Below, one piece after another: positions 37,630 to 47,073 of a DNA stretch of 64,000 bases (position 1 is the stretch's first letter; each line of letters starts with the position of its first letter). Origin of the DNA: Paenibacillus tengchongensis (GTDB lineage Bacteria; Bacillota; Bacilli; Paenibacillales; Paenibacillaceae). Made by a program: the position numbers and the translations under genes. The notes below the pieces were generated by a model. It searched no databases. It had not been told where the DNA came from and worked only from the letters and a program-made list of their open reading frames with translations. Location: assembly GCF_008973665.1 (NCBI RefSeq), contig NZ_WACP01000009.1, positions 1 through 64,000 on the forward strand, written 5' to 3'.

Positions 37630-38808
37630 TTATAGAGCTCCTTTCACGGCTTCAAGCTTCATTGTCGGTTTCGGTGCCGTGATTCTGGCATTGGCGGCAA
37701 GCTGCGCCTGGCGGGAGACGGCCGGCGTCTTCGCCTTATGCTCACGGATCATCTCCAGGAATCGGTCGAACAGATAGCTGTTGTCATACGGCCCCGGCGC
37801 CGCTTCCGGATGGTATTGCACCGAGAAAGCGGGATAACGGGTATGCTTCAGACCTTCAATGGTCTTGTCGTTGTTGTTGATATGGGTCACTTCCAGATCG
37901 GTACCCTTCACCGATTCCTCGTTAACCGTGTAGCCATGGTTCTGGGAGGTGATGAAGCAGCGTCCGCTCTCCAGCTCCTTGACCGGATGGTTGCCGCCGC
38001 GGTGACCGAATTTCAGCTTCTCGGTGTCGGCGCCGCAGGCCAGGGCGAACAGCTGATGCCCGAGGCAGATGCCGAAGATCGGATATTCGCCGAGCAGCTC
38101 GGAGATCGTCTTCACGGCATAAGGCACATCCTTAGGGTCCCCGGGGCCGTTGGAGAGCTGGATGCCGTCCGGGTTCAGGCGGCGGATCTCGTCGGCAGTC
38201 ACGTCATGCGGCACGACAACCACGTCGCAGCCGCGGCTGTTCAGCTCGCGCAGGATGCCGGTCTTCGCACCGTAGTCCACCAGCACGATCCGTTCCTTAT
38301 GGCCCGGGCTGCTGTAGGACTTGCTGGTCGAAGTGCGGGCAACCTGGTTGCGCAGCTCTTCAATCGTCGTATCGTTCATCATTTCCATCAGTTCCTCGAC
38401 ACGCTTGTTCGAGGTCGTGAGGATCGCCTTCATTGTACCGTAGTGGCGGATAATGCGGGTCAGCATCCGTGTGTCGATATCGCTGATGCCGGGAATGCCG
38501 TATTCCTTCAGCAGATCGTCTACACTGTATTCGGCGCGCCAGTTGCTCGGCACCGCTTCATGGTTACGGACGACAAAGCCGTGGACGAAAGGCCGAACGG
38601 ATTCAAAATCATCGCGGGTAATGCCGTAGTTTCCGATCAGCGGGTAGGTCATGGTCACGATCTGTCCGCAGTAGGAAGGGTCCGACAGCACCTCCTGATA
38701 ACCTGTGATCCCCGTGTTAAATACAACCTCGCCCGTCATCTCGCCCTCGGCGCCAAATGCGGTGCCTGTAAACAGCGTTCCGTCCTGCAGAAGCAATCTA
38801 GCCTGCAT
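37630..38808 (-). CDS. carA: Carbamoyl-phosphate synthase, small (glutaminase) subunit
   Basis: A 392-residue amidotransferase subunit that releases ammonia from glutamine for CarB. The N-terminal CPSase small domain has FNTGITGYQEVLSDPSY. The class I glutaminase has nucleophile Cys in GICLGHQL (about residue 243) and the His/Glu pair in YHPEAAPGP. A C-terminal tail of about 35 residues extends beyond the usual end. GAAGGA precedes the ATG. B. subtilis name pyrAA. Confidence 0.98.
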   Translation of the reverse strand: MQARLLLQDGTLFTGTAFGAEGEMTGEVVFNTGITGYQEVLSDPSYCGQIVTMTYPLIGNYGITRDDFESVRPFVHGFVVRNHEAVPSNWRAEYSVDDLLKEYGIPGISDIDTRMLTRIIRHYGTMKAILTTSNKRVEELMEMMNDTTIEELRNQVARTSTSKSYSSPGHKERIVLVDYGAKTGILRELNSRGCDVVVVPHDVTADEIRRLNPDGIQLSNGPGDPKDVPYAVKTISELLGEYPIFGICLGHQLFALACGADTEKLKFGHRGGNHPVKELESGRCFITSQNHGYTVNEESVKGTDLEVTHINNNDKTIEGLKHTRYPAFSVQYHPEAAPGPYDNSYLFDRFLEMIREHKAKTPAVSRQAQLAANARITAPKPTMKLEAVKGAL

Positions 38809-38940
38809 TTCCTTCCACTCCTTCTCATTCTGTAGTGTATTTCTTGTATTAGCCTATACTTCCGGAGTGTACGCGCGGGCAAATGCCGCCGTATGACTTA
38901 TTGTGCATACCGCCGGCATTCCGCCTGGCCCATCCGTCAG

Positions 38941-40221
38941 TTACTTGTCAGTCCATACTTCCTTGCCGTCGACCCAGGTCTTCACCGGCCAGCCTTTCAG
39001 CTTCCATCCGGCAAACGGTGTATTGCGTCCCTTGCTGGCAAAAGTCTCAGGGTTCACTTCTTTCTCTTCATTCAGATCAATCAGGGTCAGGTCCGCCGGC
39101 GCACCGATAGTCAGGCTGCCTGTGTTCAGCCGGAACACTCTCGCCGGATCGGCGGTCATCCGCTGCACCAGCAGGGACAAATCCCATTTGCCGGTTGCTA
39201 CGAAAGCCGTGTACAGCAGCGGGAACGCCGTCTCGAAGCCGACAATGCCGAACGGGGCAAGCTGCATGCCCTTGGCCTTCTCCTCTGCGCTGTGCGGTGC
39301 GTGGTCGGTAACGATGATGTCCAGCGTGCCGTCCAGCAGCCCTTCAATACAGGCCTCCACGTCGCGGCGGGAGCGCAGCGGCGGGTTCATTTTCCAGTTG
39401 GCGTCCATGCCCGGAATGTCTTCTTCCGACAGGAGCAGGTGATGCGGACATACCTCTGCGGTCACCTTGATGCCGATTTGCTTGGCTTGGCGGATCAGGC
39501 GCACCGACTGCTCGGTGCTGACATGGCAGACATGGTAATGCACGCCTGTTGCTTCCGCCAGCAGAATGTCGCGTCCGACATGAATCGCTTCGGATTCGTT
39601 CGGAATCCCTTTCAGTCCATGCTTATCGGCAAAAGTCCCCTCAGCCACCGGCGCGCCTTCCACCAGCGAATTGTCCTCACAGTGGGCGATGACCGGCATA
39701 TCCAGCCCGGCTGCGATTCTCATCGCATCCTTCATCATCTGGGCGCTCTGCACCCCCACACCGTCGTCGGTGAAGCCGATCGCTCCCGCTGCTTTCAGTG
39801 CGGCAAAATCCGTAAGCTCGCGTCCCAGCTCATTCTTCGTAATCGCGGCATAAGGCAGCACCTTTACCAATCCGGCTTCTTCCGCTTTGCGCTTCACCAG
39901 CTCGACGATTTCCGGACTGTCCGTCACCGGGCGGGTATTCGGCATGCAGGCGATGGTGGTAAAACCGCCTTTGGCCGCCGAGCGGGAGCCGGTCTCAATC
40001 GTCTCCTTATGTTCGAAGCCCGGCTCGCGCAGATGCACATGCATATCAATCAGTCCGGGAATCAGCAGCTTTCCTTCCGCCTCAATCAGCTCGCCTGCTT
40101 CCTCTGCCGCATCCAGCTGATCCTTAATCGCGGTGATGACTCCGTCCTCCACAACGATATGCTTGCGCTCAAGCTCGCCTGCTTTGCCCAGTACACTGGC
40201 GTTTCTGATGATCACAGTCAC
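38941..40221 (-). CDS. pyrC: Dihydroorotase, class I
   Basis: A 426-residue amidohydrolase that cyclises carbamoyl-aspartate to dihydroorotate. Metal-binding DMHVHLREPG (about residue 60), the later histidines in AHCEDNSL and CHVSTEQSV, and the catalytic Asp in VTDHAPHS (about 305) are all present. The start is GTG 40221 with AAGGAG close upstream; another GTG two codons later is possible. It is separated from pyrB by 102 AT-rich bases and from carA by 132 bases, with no attenuator visible in either gap. Confidence 0.97.
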   Translation of the reverse strand: MTVIIRNASVLGKAGELERKHIVVEDGVITAIKDQLDAAEEAGELIEAEGKLLIPGLIDMHVHLREPGFEHKETIETGSRSAAKGGFTTIACMPNTRPVTDSPEIVELVKRKAEEAGLVKVLPYAAITKNELGRELTDFAALKAAGAIGFTDDGVGVQSAQMMKDAMRIAAGLDMPVIAHCEDNSLVEGAPVAEGTFADKHGLKGIPNESEAIHVGRDILLAEATGVHYHVCHVSTEQSVRLIRQAKQIGIKVTAEVCPHHLLLSEEDIPGMDANWKMNPPLRSRRDVEACIEGLLDGTLDIIVTDHAPHSAEEKAKGMQLAPFGIVGFETAFPLLYTAFVATGKWDLSLLVQRMTADPARVFRLNTGSLTIGAPADLTLIDLNEEKEVNPETFASKGRNTPFAGWKLKGWPVKTWVDGKEVWTDK

Positions 40222-40323
40222 ATTCTCCTTTTCCCGGCAGCACGGGGCTCCGGGCTCTGATGTATATTATATAATAAAAATTCATTCATGTGTATATTTA
40301 TTAATGTATTTGTTGTCAGCTTT

Positions 40324-41232
40324 TTAAGAAAGGGCGCGTTCAATAACGGCCATCCGGATCGGAACGCCGTTGGACATTTGCGGGAAAATCTTAGACTGGC
40401 TGCTTTCCACCACAGCATCGTCGATTTCCACATTGCGGTTGACCGGCGCCGGATGCATAATGATCGTGTTCTTGTCCAGCTTGGCGGCGCGTTCCTCGGT
40501 CAATCCGTACTGCTTGCGGTATTCGTCGGCCGATTGCAGAATTCCGGTTGCATGACGTTCCAGCTGTACGCGCAGCATCATGACTACATCCGCTTTCACC
40601 GCTTCTTCCATCGACACATATTTTGCATATTCACCTAATTCAGGAGCCTGCATATTATGCGGTGCGCAGAACTGCACGGTTGCCCCCATTTTGCCCAGAC
40701 CCCACAGGTTGGAGCGGGCTACCCGGCTGTGCATAATGTCTCCGATGATGGACACCTTCAGACCCTTTAATTCGCCAAAATGCTTAGTCATCGTGTACAT
40801 ATCCAGCAGCGATTGCGTCGGGTGCTCATTGTTGCCGTCTCCGGCATTGATCAGCGGAATCGCCACTTTCTCGCTCAGCTGCTGCAGTACGCCCGCCGGC
40901 TTCATCCGCACCACTCCGGCATCGATACCCATCGACTCCAGGGTCCGTACCGTGTCGTAGATGGACTCACCCTTTTCCACACTGGAAGCCGCCGCGGAGA
41001 AGTTCAGCACCTGTACGCCCAGCCGCTTCTCGGCCATTTCGAACGAGAACCGCGTGCGCGTGCTGTTCTCAAAGAACATGTTGGCAACAAAATGCGAATT
41101 CAGCACCGGCGTCAGCTTCTCCTTCTGCCCTTCCCAATAAGCCGCTCTGTCCAAAATCGCCCGGATTTCCGTAGCATCCAGCTCCTTAATCCCCAGCAGG
41201 CTGCGTTCCTTCACTTTCGTTGCCGTTGTCAT
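40324..41232 (-). CDS. pyrB: Aspartate carbamoyltransferase, catalytic subunit
   Basis: A 302-residue enzyme that joins carbamoyl phosphate and aspartate. The carbamoyl-phosphate loop FFENSTRTRFSFE (about residue 52), HPTQSLLDMYT and the aspartate-site region near residue 225 (MMLRVQLERH) are intact. No regulatory PyrI subunit is encoded nearby, as usual in Bacilli. I use ATG 41232 (GGGAGG 9 bases upstream), which is 1 base after the pyrR stop. Confidence 0.98.
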   Translation of the reverse strand: MTTATKVKERSLLGIKELDATEIRAILDRAAYWEGQKEKLTPVLNSHFVANMFFENSTRTRFSFEMAEKRLGVQVLNFSAAASSVEKGESIYDTVRTLESMGIDAGVVRMKPAGVLQQLSEKVAIPLINAGDGNNEHPTQSLLDMYTMTKHFGELKGLKVSIIGDIMHSRVARSNLWGLGKMGATVQFCAPHNMQAPELGEYAKYVSMEEAVKADVVMMLRVQLERHATGILQSADEYRKQYGLTEERAAKLDKNTIIMHPAPVNRNVEIDDAVVESSQSKIFPQMSNGVPIRMAVIERALS

Positions 41233-41233
41233 T

Positions 41234-41815
41234 TTAACGTTCCTCCCGATTCGAAATAATGTACACTTCGTCCTTGCCGTCAAATTCAGTCAGCGAGACT
41301 TCAATTTGCTCATGTCTGGAGGTGGGAACGTTCTTGCCGATGTAATCCGGCCGGATCGGCAGCTCGCGGTGTCCGCGGTCGGCCAGTACGGCCAATTGAA
41401 TCATCCGCGGCCGGCCGCAATCCATCAGGGCATCCATCGCCGCGCGGATCGTGCGTCCGGTGTAGAGCACATCGTCGAACAAAATCACTTTCTTGTCGCG
41501 GATCCCCCCGCATTCCGGCGGAAGCGCAAGCGTACTGTTCAACACCGCCTGTTCCATCTCGTCGCGGTTATCCTTGCCGCCGACGCGGTCATCGCGGTAG
41601 TGGGTGATGTCGAGCTCGCCCCAGGACACCGCTGCTCCTTCAATCTCGCGGATTCGCTCGGCGATCCGCTGGGCCAGATAAACTCCGCGGGTGCGGATAC
41701 CGATAAGGATGCAATTCTCAATCCCTTTGTTCTTCTCCAGAATTTCATGGGCAATGCGCGACAGCGCCCGGCGGATCGCCGTTTCGTCCATAATGACATT
41801 TTTTTCAGTAACCAT
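41234..41815 (-). CDS. pyrR: PyrR, pyr mRNA-binding attenuator and uracil phosphoribosyltransferase
   Basis: A 193-residue bifunctional regulator. The PRPP motif VILFDDVLYTGRTIRAA lies near residue 105; IGIRTRGVYLA and the ITHYRDD motif are typical. With UMP bound it holds a hairpin in the leader of its own mRNA and causes early termination. ATG 41815 has CAGGAGG upstream; longer in-frame starts run back through the attenuator. First gene of the operon. Confidence 0.97.
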   Translation of the reverse strand: MVTEKNVIMDETAIRRALSRIAHEILEKNKGIENCILIGIRTRGVYLAQRIAERIREIEGAAVSWGELDITHYRDDRVGGKDNRDEMEQAVLNSTLALPPECGGIRDKKVILFDDVLYTGRTIRAAMDALMDCGRPRMIQLAVLADRGHRELPIRPDYIGKNVPTSRHEQIEVSLTEFDGKDEVYIISNREER

Positions 41816-41864
41816 TCTCGTACCATCCTCCTGCTTGATCGCCCGCTCAAGTTCCCGGATAAAC

Positions 41865-42021
41865 AAAAAACTCCTTGCCCAAAACAGGCAAGGAGTGAAA
41901 TCCGCAGATTCAGAAAGTGGTGTGTCCGCGCGCAAAAAGGCCCCCCGTCCACAGACGGATTCCTTCCTGAGAGTCGCGAACCTCGATTCACGTTACCTTG
42001 CCAGCCTCACGGGACTGATTT
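41865..42021 (-). promoter_or_regulatory. PyrR-dependent attenuator in the pyr leader
   Basis: On the minus strand the PyrR-binding loop ATCAGTCCCGTGAGGCTGGC (from 42021) is followed by AAGG, matching the consensus loop CAGTCC-AGAGAGGCT. The terminator is ACTCCTTGCC / GGCAAGGAGT followed by TTTTTTG at 41865-41897. The sequence between them can form the competing antiterminator. Only one such element is visible, upstream of pyrR. Confidence 0.9.
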
Positions 42022-42046
42022 AAAGGCGCATATTCAACTACATGTG

Positions 42047-42075
42047 ATTATGACAGATGTGATGGCTTGTGTCAA
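42047..42075 (-). promoter_or_regulatory. Sigma-A promoter of the pyr operon
   Basis: TTGACA (42070-42075), a 17-base spacer and CATAAT (42047-42052) on the minus strand, placing the start of transcription about 20 bases upstream of the PyrR-binding loop. Confidence 0.8.
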
Positions 42076-42254
42076 CTTTGTGGAGGGCTGAATCCGGGAA
42101 ACAAAATATTCCAGGGAATGATATAACATAACCTTATGATCATAATCATTTTCCAATATATTGAATATGTATAATGTAATTACTGTAAACAAAACAAATA
42201 AACGCTCTTAAGAGGGAGGATATTTATTTTACACTTTAAAATCAATCAATACTT

Positions 42255-42740
42255 ATGACAAAAAAAGTACGCCTGATTATACTGCCTTTTTTTATAGTGC
42301 TGCTAATCCTGTTAACCATCTACTCACAACTAAAACTGCAGCAAAAACCGACCGAATATACACTAGATCTAAAAACTAATGATTTTGTTATCAAAAATTT
42401 GTCATTAGTAAAATTTAATAATTACTTCTATTTATCTGACGGTTATTACGTCGAAACTATTGGTTCTGCAAAGATATTTGATGGTGTTAAACTCAAAGGA
42501 GATATAGATGGCAATGAATTTTTAAATATAAGCATTTCAGGGAATCCCTTTGTAGATGGAAATCATAAAACCCCTTTGTTCAATAGTGACGGCCTGTATA
42601 AAATGAAGCTTAAAGAAAAATCCGTTCTGGAAGTCGAGATAGATTATGCAGTCAATGGGCAAGAAAAAACTTTTTCTCACCAATACGAACTAAGCGAACA
42701 CATAAAACCTTTGGAACGGATAGTAGCAGATGACCTCTGA
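42255..42740 (+). CDS. Membrane-anchored or secreted hypothetical protein
   Basis: A 161-residue protein with one N-terminal membrane/signal helix (about 7-25) and a beta-rich, AT-coded outer domain. No family recognised. The ATG at 42255 lacks a ribosome site. A perfect GGGAGG lies about 38 bases upstream and would instead serve a short frame whose TGA overlaps this ATG (TATGA), so translation may be coupled to a leader, or the start may be misplaced. Confidence 0.55.
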   Translation: MTKKVRLIILPFFIVLLILLTIYSQLKLQQKPTEYTLDLKTNDFVIKNLSLVKFNNYFYLSDGYYVETIGSAKIFDGVKLKGDIDGNEFLNISISGNPFVDGNHKTPLFNSDGLYKMKLKEKSVLEVEIDYAVNGQEKTFSHQYELSEHIKPLERIVADDL

Positions 42741-42820
42741 TTGCATCTTGGGTCTCTTTTGCGTTTATAATTTATACGAACCAGCAAAAAGCGCTATGAT
42801 ATTACCGGAGGCGAAAAAAG

Positions 42821-43384
42821 ATGGAACTGGAATTCATCACGATCCACGAATGGGACGAGCAATTGTGGAAGCAGACGGAGGCACTCTATCATGAGTCGTT
42901 CCCTCACGGGGCCAAGCCGGCGCGGATCTTACGCAGAATGCTGGACCGCAGACTGGCAACGATGCACTTCGGGCGGATTGACGGAAATATAGTCGCTATG
43001 GCAGTTACCGGTATAGTGGATGCGGACGGAGGGAAGCGGCTGCTCATTGATTATTTGGCGGTGAGCCAGCAGCAGCGCGGGCACAGGCTGGGCACAAGCT
43101 TCCTCGAAGCCATCATCACTTGGGCCAAGCAGGAGCATCAGGTCAATGCAGTCATCATCGAAGTCGAGTCCGGGACGACCGAAACCGACAAGGAACGGGT
43201 TCATTTCTGGCAAAAGAACGGCTTCATCCTGACGCCTTATGTCCATCAATATATCTGGGTACCGGAGCCGTACCAGGCGATGCTGCGGCCGCTGGAGCCG
43301 GGAGTTAAAGTGACAGACAACGGACAGTCCTTGTTCAGTCAGATTACCGCTTTTCACAACCAGTCGTTCCGCCCGTCATCTTAA
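42821..43384 (+). CDS. GNAT-family N-acetyltransferase
   Basis: A 187-residue protein with the GNAT core: LLIDYLAVSQQQRGHRLGTSFLEAI, where QQRGHRLG is the acetyl-CoA-binding motif A (about residue 85), then VNAVIIEVES and HFWQKNGFIL. The substrate cannot be told. GGAGGCG lies 8 bases before the ATG. It is 12 bases upstream of the lipoprotein gene at 43397, so the two may be cotranscribed. Confidence 0.85.
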   Translation: MELEFITIHEWDEQLWKQTEALYHESFPHGAKPARILRRMLDRRLATMHFGRIDGNIVAMAVTGIVDADGGKRLLIDYLAVSQQQRGHRLGTSFLEAIITWAKQEHQVNAVIIEVESGTTETDKERVHFWQKNGFILTPYVHQYIWVPEPYQAMLRPLEPGVKVTDNGQSLFSQITAFHNQSFRPSS

Positions 43385-43396
43385 AGGAGCGAATAT

Positions 43397-43774
43397 ATGA
43401 AGCAGTGTTTGATGATTGCTTGCTGTATAGTACTTTTGTTAACGGGCTGCACTCACAACAACACGGCATCTGGTACCGGAAAGCTTACGGGGCTTAGGCA
43501 AACAGAGATGAATATTCTGAAAGACAGAATGAATGACAAAGCCAGCTTCACTACTGCCCCATCCTCAGAGGATTTTCACGTTCGTTCAGAGGCGGATTTG
43601 TATATCGAAGACAATACCCCAAGAATCGTTTATAACGTTACTGTTGATGAACCAACAATCCACATGAATAATGTGGTGATTAGCTTTATTTTAGAAGATC
43701 AAATGAAGTCGAAGCTGGTTAGTAATGACGTGTTCTTCACTACCTTAAATGGAAATGACACCCACGCTCACTGA
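43397..43774 (+). CDS. Small lipoprotein
   Basis: A 125-residue protein with signal peptide and lipobox LLTGC (Cys near residue 18). The outer part has a beta-rich pattern (ADLYIEDNTPRIVYNVTVDE). No known family. AAAGGAG lies 7 bases upstream. It follows the GNAT gene closely. Confidence 0.75.
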   Translation: MKQCLMIACCIVLLLTGCTHNNTASGTGKLTGLRQTEMNILKDRMNDKASFTTAPSSEDFHVRSEADLYIEDNTPRIVYNVTVDEPTIHMNNVVISFILEDQMKSKLVSNDVFFTTLNGNDTHAH

Positions 43775-43947
43775 TTTACAACCTGACGGAGAGGTCAAGG
43801 GAACCACGGCATTCCGCGCCTTTCCTCCTCCAAGCAGAACCTTCCCATCCCCTTCTGGTATATCTCAATGAGAACAAATAAGTTCAGACCAGCAGGGGTG
43901 ACAAGGTTGTTGCAAGCACAAATGATGAGAATGAACCCGAATTTCCC

Positions 43948-43985
43948 CAAAAAAAGTCCGGCGCGGACATCCCGCACCGGACTTC
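43948..43985 (-). terminator. Terminator of dapL
   Basis: Arms AAGTCCGGTGCGGG and CCGCGCCGGACTT on the minus strand are followed by TTTTTTGG. The upstream arm almost touches the dapL stop codon. Confidence 0.85.
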
Positions 43986-43989
43986 TTAA

Positions 43990-45243
43990 TTAAAACTCAA
44001 ATTCAACATCGCTGAGGCGTCTTTGAATTTCAGAAATGACACGCTTCTCTTCTTCCTCGCCCTTGGCGACGAAGGTAACGGAGAAGCGGACGAACGGGCC
44101 AGCATCATCCCAAGGCACGGTGGAGATCAGCTTCTCGCGGATCATGAACTGCGAGAAGTCTTCGCCGGACTCGAAGCGGCGTCCGCCTTTGATGCCCTTC
44201 GGCGCAGCCACATACAGGAAGAAGGAGCCCTTCGGTTTCTCGGCCTTGAAGCCGAGGCTGTTCAGGGCATCTACCAGCAGGCCGTGGCGGCGGGAATATT
44301 TCTCCGCAATCGCTTCGGTGATTTGCGGATTAGCCAGACCGTAAGCAGCCGCTTTCTGGATGGCGATGAATTGGCCGGAATCGTTGTTGTCCTTCACGTC
44401 GCTGAACGCTTTAACCACCAGCGGGTTGCCGGCGACAAAACCGATTCTCCAGCCCGTCATGTTGTAGGACTTGGACAGTGAATGCAGCTCCACACCGACA
44501 TCCTTCGCGCCCGGTACGGACAGGAAGCTAAGCGGCTTCACACCGTCATAAGTCAGTGCGGCATAAGGAGCGTCATGGACAACAATGACGTTAAATTTCT
44601 TCGCCCAGGCTACAACCTCGCTGAAGAATTCAGGAGTCGCACTTGCACCTGTAGGATTGTTCGGATAGTTCAGATACAGCAGCTTCGCTTTGTGAGCCAC
44701 TTCTTCCGGGATGGAATTCAGGTCCGGCAGGAAGTTATTTTCTTTCTTCAGTTCAACGGGATAGACTTCTCCGCCTAAGTATTTGGTGTGTGTACCCAGC
44801 ACCGGATAGCCTGGGATCGTCATAATCGTGATGTCGCCCGGATTTATGAAGCAGGACGGCAGCATCGCCAGTGCCGGCTTCGAGCCGATGGAATGCACGA
44901 TTTCGGTAACAGGGTCAATGCCTTCCACCTGGAATACTTCCTTCAGGTAAGCTGCGGCAGCTTCCTTGAATTCCGGAATACCATTGTCGGCATAACCGCG
45001 GTTCTCTTCCTTAGACGCTTCTTCGGCCAGCTTGGCGACGATGCCCGCATCCGCCATTTCGTCCGGCTCGCCTACGCCCATGTCGATCAGCTCGATGTCC
45101 GGGAAATCCTTTTTGGCCGCCGCTTTGGCGCGCTTGATTTTTTCGAATTTATAAATGTTAGTGTCTTTGCCGTAGTTCGCGCCGCCGATGCGGTCTGCAA
45201 AGCTGTTCTGAATGTAGGTATCCTGGTATTGTTCAATACTCAT
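43990..45243 (-). CDS. dapL: LL-diaminopimelate aminotransferase
   Basis: A 417-residue PLP-dependent class I/II aminotransferase that converts tetrahydrodipicolinate directly to LL-diaminopimelate, the short route to lysine and cell-wall DAP. The N-terminal NSFADRIGGANYGKDTNIYKFEKIKRAK is rather specific for DapL-like enzymes. PLP-binding SLSKSYNMTGWRIGFVAGN (Lys near residue 236) and YPNNPTGA are present. Bacillus uses the acetylase branch instead; in Paenibacillus DapL-like genes are common. It sits between ylyB/lspA and the pyr operon, an insertion relative to B. subtilis. Confidence 0.88.
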   Translation of the reverse strand: MSIEQYQDTYIQNSFADRIGGANYGKDTNIYKFEKIKRAKAAAKKDFPDIELIDMGVGEPDEMADAGIVAKLAEEASKEENRGYADNGIPEFKEAAAAYLKEVFQVEGIDPVTEIVHSIGSKPALAMLPSCFINPGDITIMTIPGYPVLGTHTKYLGGEVYPVELKKENNFLPDLNSIPEEVAHKAKLLYLNYPNNPTGASATPEFFSEVVAWAKKFNVIVVHDAPYAALTYDGVKPLSFLSVPGAKDVGVELHSLSKSYNMTGWRIGFVAGNPLVVKAFSDVKDNNDSGQFIAIQKAAAYGLANPQITEAIAEKYSRRHGLLVDALNSLGFKAEKPKGSFFLYVAAPKGIKGGRRFESGEDFSQFMIREKLISTVPWDDAGPFVRFSVTFVAKGEEEEKRVISEIQRRLSDVEFEF

Positions 45244-45368
45244 GGGTTCTGTTCATCTCCTGGCTTTATGAAATATAGGTTGCTTAATGCACTCATTTAC
45301 ATTCCCAGTACTAAATATGCCGTAAAAACACCCGAAAAACCATGGATTTATCATCACTTCATTTGTAT

Positions 45369-46331
45369 TTATCTGCTACGCAGCCGGAAAAGCACTTCCT
45401 CCATATCTTCCGGAAGCGGAGCGCTGAATTCCAGATATTCTCCGGTGGACGGATGTACAAAGCCAAGAACGGCGGCATGCAGGGCCTGTCCGTTCATCGT
45501 GATGCCCTTGCTGCGCCCGTATACCGGATCACCGACCAGCGGATGTCCGATAAATTTCATATGAACACGAATCTGATGAGTACGACCGGTCTCAAGCTGC
45601 AGCTCCAGGAGTGTTGTGTCACCAAAGCGTTCCAGCACGGTAAAATGGGTCACCGAACGTTTGCTGTTCTTCTCCGTCACCGTATACAGCTTACGGTCAT
45701 GGGGATCGCGCCCGATCGGAGCATCTACAGTGCCCTGGTCATGCGACACATTCCCGTGCACAATGGCAATATAGCGGCGGGTCACACTGTGCTCCTTGAG
45801 CTGGGCGGCGAGCGAAATATGGCTGGCGTCGTTCTTGGCGGCCATAATTAGACCGGACGTATCCTTGTCGATGCGGTGTACAATGCCCGGACGGATCTCC
45901 CCGCCGATGCCGGCAAGATCATGGCAATGGTACATCAGCGCATTGACCAGCGTTCCCGAAGGATGACCGGCGGCCGGATGCACCACCATGCCGCGCGGCT
46001 TGTTCACAACGATCACATCGCTGTCCTCATAAGCCACTTCAAGCGGAATATTCTCGGGGATCAGCTCGGTGGCCTCCGGCTCGGGTACGGTTACCGCCAC
46101 GACGTCGCCTTCCGCCAGCTTGTAATTGGCTTTGACAGCCGCACCGTTGACTGTGATATATCCCCCGGTGATCCACTGCTGTACCTGGGAGCGGGAAATA
46201 TCCTCTTCCCAGGATTCCGTAATATATTTATCGATCCGTTCCCGGGCGTTCTGCCCCGCTACGGTCCATTCGCTGACGTCTCTGTCTGCTGAGGCTGCCG
46301 GATTTACGTCCGCGTTATTAGGCAAAATCAT
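45369..46331 (-). CDS. RluD-family 23S rRNA pseudouridine synthase (YlyB type)
   Basis: A 320-residue enzyme with an N-terminal S4 RNA-binding domain (about 30-90: ERIDKYI..SRSQVQQWI..G.ITVNG) and the pseudouridine synthase domain with catalytic Asp in HRIDKDTSG (about residue 154), plus LLELQLETGRTHQIRVH. It should make pseudouridines in 23S rRNA helix 69 or nearby. The start overlaps the lspA stop by 4 bases; lspA-ylyB is the same pair as in B. subtilis. Confidence 0.95.
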   Translation of the reverse strand: MILPNNADVNPAASADRDVSEWTVAGQNARERIDKYITESWEEDISRSQVQQWITGGYITVNGAAVKANYKLAEGDVVAVTVPEPEATELIPENIPLEVAYEDSDVIVVNKPRGMVVHPAAGHPSGTLVNALMYHCHDLAGIGGEIRPGIVHRIDKDTSGLIMAAKNDASHISLAAQLKEHSVTRRYIAIVHGNVSHDQGTVDAPIGRDPHDRKLYTVTEKNSKRSVTHFTVLERFGDTTLLELQLETGRTHQIRVHMKFIGHPLVGDPVYGRSKGITMNGQALHAAVLGFVHPSTGEYLEFSAPLPEDMEEVLFRLRSR

Positions 46332-46843
46332 TCATTCCCTTCTCTTACTTCCTTGGATTCCTTCACTTCTGTGATTTCCTCTCCGCCTTTGATATCGCGC
46401 AGCGTATCCAGAATGATCAGCGCCACCCCGATCACAATGCAGGAATCGGCAATATTAAAGATCGGGAACGTATAGCTTCCAAAATTAAACATCAGGAAAT
46501 CGACAACCTCACCAGCGAGAATACGGTCCAGGAAATTGCCTACCGCGCCGCCGAGCACCAGCCCCAAGGCTGTCGGCAGCAGCTTGCGCGAGCCCATCGA
46601 TTTATTCAAATACCAGACGATTCCGGCGACTACAATCACCGTAATAATCACGAAGAACCAGATTTGCCCTTCCAGAATGCCGAATGCAGCTCCCGTATTC
46701 CGGTGTGAAGTAATGATGAAGAAATCCCCGATGACCGGAATCTGCTCTCCGAGCTCCAGCCGGGTAGCGATCAAATATTTGGTACCCTGGTCAAGCAAAA
46801 ATACGATTAGCGCAATCAGATAGTACACCACAGAAGTTGTCAC
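46328..46843 (-). CDS. lspA: Lipoprotein signal peptidase II
   Basis: A 171-residue membrane aspartic protease that removes signal peptides from prolipoproteins. Four membrane helices are visible, and the two catalytic Asp lie in GNFLDRI and NIADSCI (about residues 115 and 140). The C-terminus has an extra charged tail (KGGEEITEVKESKEVREGNE). It provides processing for the lipoproteins at 18814 and 43397. Confidence 0.97.
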   Translation of the reverse strand: MTTSVVYYLIALIVFLLDQGTKYLIATRLELGEQIPVIGDFFIITSHRNTGAAFGILEGQIWFFVIITVIVVAGIVWYLNKSMGSRKLLPTALGLVLGGAVGNFLDRILAGEVVDFLMFNFGSYTFPIFNIADSCIVIGVALIILDTLRDIKGGEEITEVKESKEVREGNE

Positions 46844-47073
46844 TCCGTTCTTATTTTTCCCGCCTGCAGCGGTACGAATACTGTATATAGACTTGTATAT
46901 TGTAGCACAGGCTTCAAGAAATCGTCTATCGCGCGGGTTTGGCGTCCCGGGTGTTCTTATGGACTATTTTCCAGCGCTAAAAATGTGCTGCTCCGGCCAA
47001 GCTATCTGTAGAAAAGGGGATTATAAGCGCATCCCCCAGGTTTCACAACCGCACCGTGAAAGGAGCATCTCCC

